Source of the DNA: an uncultured Lachnospiraceae bacterium
GTDB lineage: Bacteria; Bacillota; Clostridia; Lachnospirales; Lachnospiraceae
DNA length: 5,306 bases
Direction of reading: 5' to 3'
NCBI GenBank assembly: GCA_900313435.1
Contig: OMRF01000020.1
Coordinates: 1-5,306 of the forward strand
Shown: piece by piece, positions 4,287 to 5,306 of the stretch
Layout of the letters: each line of letters opens with the position of its first letter
Numbering within the stretch: the stretch's first letter is position 1
The notes under the pieces: model-generated
What the model was told of the DNA's origin: nothing
The model's database searches: none
Seen by the model: only the letters and a program-made list of their open reading frames with translations
Program-made: the position numbers and the translations under genes

Positions 4287-5306
4287 ATGAACGAGACGCT
4301 GCGCAGGGACGCGGAGGCCATCGCCCGCCGGGCGATCAGCGCCGTGACGCCGGATTTTGCCGTGGAGAAGGCGCTGAAAGGGCGCCGCTTTCCGGGGAGG
4401 GTCTTTCTTGTAGCGACGGGCAAGGCCGCCTGGAAGATGGCGGACGCCGCCGTGAGGACGCTTAAGGAGAAGCTGACGAGCGGCATCGTCGTGACCAAGT
4501 ACGGCCACGTGGAGAGGCCCATCCCGGGGGTGAGCTGCTTTGAGGGCGGGCATCCCGTCCCCGACGAGGCCGGCATTTTGGGCACGCAGGCGGCCCTGGA
4601 TCTGACGGGGGACCTGCTGCCCAGCGACACGGTGCTGTTCCTTTTATCCGGCGGCGGCAGCGCGCTGTTTGAAAAGCCGCTGATAGCGCTAACTGAGCTG
4701 AAAGACATCACCAGCCAGATGCTTTCGGCGGGCTGCGACATCGTGGAGATGAACACGGTGCGAAAGCGCCTCTCCGCCGTAAAGGGCGGCAGGTTCGCTG
4801 CGCACTGCGCCCCCGCCCAAATCCTCACCGTCGTGCTTTCGGATGTGCTGGGCGACCCACTGGACATGATCGCGTCCGGCCCCACCGTGCCGGATGCTTC
4901 CACCTGTGCGCAGGCGCTGGAGGTGATAAAGCGCTATGGCATCCGGATCAGCGATCAGGCGCGGGCCTGCCTTGCACAGGAGACGCCCAAGACCCTGCCC
5001 GATACCAGGGCGCAGATCATCGGCAGCGTGCATGCGCTGTGCGCGGCGGCGGCGGAGGCGTGCCGGGAGCTTGGCTATACGCCGATGCTGCTTACCGACA
5101 GGCTGTGCTGCGAGGCAAAGGACGCGGGCAGCTTTTTGGCAAGCATCCTGAAAACCCACGCTTGTGAAGGGCGCAAAATGGCCTTTCTGGCCGGCGGTGA
5201 AACGGTGGTGCACTTGAGCGGCGACGGCCTTGGCGGGCGCAATCAGGAGATGGCGCTGGCCGCGGCGGAGGGCATCGCGGGGCTTAAAAACGCCGCGCTC
5301 ATCTGC
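4287..5306 (+). CDS. Glycerate 2-kinase, DUF4147/MOFRL family (3' end outside window)
   Basis: This enzyme family phosphorylates D-glycerate with ATP to 2-phosphoglycerate, feeding products of glyoxylate, tartronate, serine or sugar-acid breakdown into glycolysis; it acts in the cytoplasm. The 340 residues present include the DUF4147 domain (about 6-235) with VATGKAAWKMADAA (42-55), EGGHPVPDEAG (86-96), LLSGGGSALFEKP (119-131), NTVRKRLSAVKGGRFA (156-171) and VLSDVLGDPLDMIASGPTVPD (183-203, the L-S-D-V-L-G-D and S-G-P-T motifs). The MOFRL domain then starts near 292 with AFLAGGETVV and GDGLGGRNQEMALA (312-325). The frame is open to the window edge; family members are usually about 410-450 residues, so the last 70-110 are missing. 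Start 4287 is supported by AAGGAGATG (4272-4280) six bases upstream. The gene is much richer in GC than the genes before 3721 and looks like chromosomal backbone. Confidence 0.95.
   Translation, partial: MNETLRRDAEAIARRAISAVTPDFAVEKALKGRRFPGRVFLVATGKAAWKMADAAVRTLKEKLTSGIVVTKYGHVERPIPGVSCFEGGHPVPDEAGILGTQAALDLTGDLLPSDTVLFLLSGGGSALFEKPLIALTELKDITSQMLSAGCDIVEMNTVRKRLSAVKGGRFAAHCAPAQILTVVLSDVLGDPLDMIASGPTVPDASTCAQALEVIKRYGIRISDQARACLAQETPKTLPDTRAQIIGSVHALCAAAAEACRELGYTPMLLTDRLCCEAKDAGSFLASILKTHACEGRKMAFLAGGETVVHLSGDGLGGRNQEMALAAAEGIAGLKNAALIC

Noticed and set aside
4250..5213. Several long open frames on both strands across the glycerate kinase.
   Set aside because: They are shadow frames in GC-rich DNA; the + frame from 4287 carries the full set of DUF4147/MOFRL motifs.
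1..5306. CRISPR arrays, tRNA or rRNA genes, and riboswitches.
   Set aside because: I saw no regularly spaced repeats, no tRNA-like cloverleaf or CCA context and no recognisable riboswitch core on either strand.

Overview
The window looks like an accessory patch in the chromosome of a Clostridia-type Firmicute, joined to a GC-rich housekeeping gene. The taxonomic call is an inference. It rests on the purine-rich ribosome binding sites, the style of the small proteins, and a GC-rich glycerate kinase next to visibly AT-richer genes.

Layout. Bases 1-67 are the right end of an IS3-family insertion sequence whose body lies outside the window. It is followed at once by the last 22 codons of a truncated gene (70-138), whose stop codon overlaps the ribosome binding site of a secreted or membrane-anchored protein with three similar modules (153-1031). 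After a 213-base gap comes a short ankyrin-repeat protein (1245-1778). A decayed 3' half of an IS3-family transposase follows (1807-2343) and ends in a second, about 84% identical IS right end (2340-2406). Just 27 bases beyond that end starts a small protein of unknown family (2434-2859), then a protein with an MG.WG...ENDTALD N-terminus resembling DUF4259-type proteins (2960-3721). From about 3722 a probable pseudogene on the + strand (3768-4130) and a short non-coding stretch lead to a glycerate 2-kinase of the DUF4147/MOFRL family (4287 to the window end, truncated).

How the parts fit. Four unrelated small + strand genes, each with its own ribosome binding site, are interleaved with IS debris and a toxin-sized gene tail. 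This is the usual look of the immunity-gene end of a polymorphic-toxin (Rhs/WapA/LXG-like) locus, where toxin tips are lost and immunity genes persist. No toxin domain is visible in the window, so that reading is an inference. The most notable detail is that two diverged IS3-type elements, in the same orientation, both end immediately upstream of an immunity-like gene. At the first site the tail of the disrupted gene remains. The glycerate kinase looks like the edge of the stable chromosome and is unrelated to the island.
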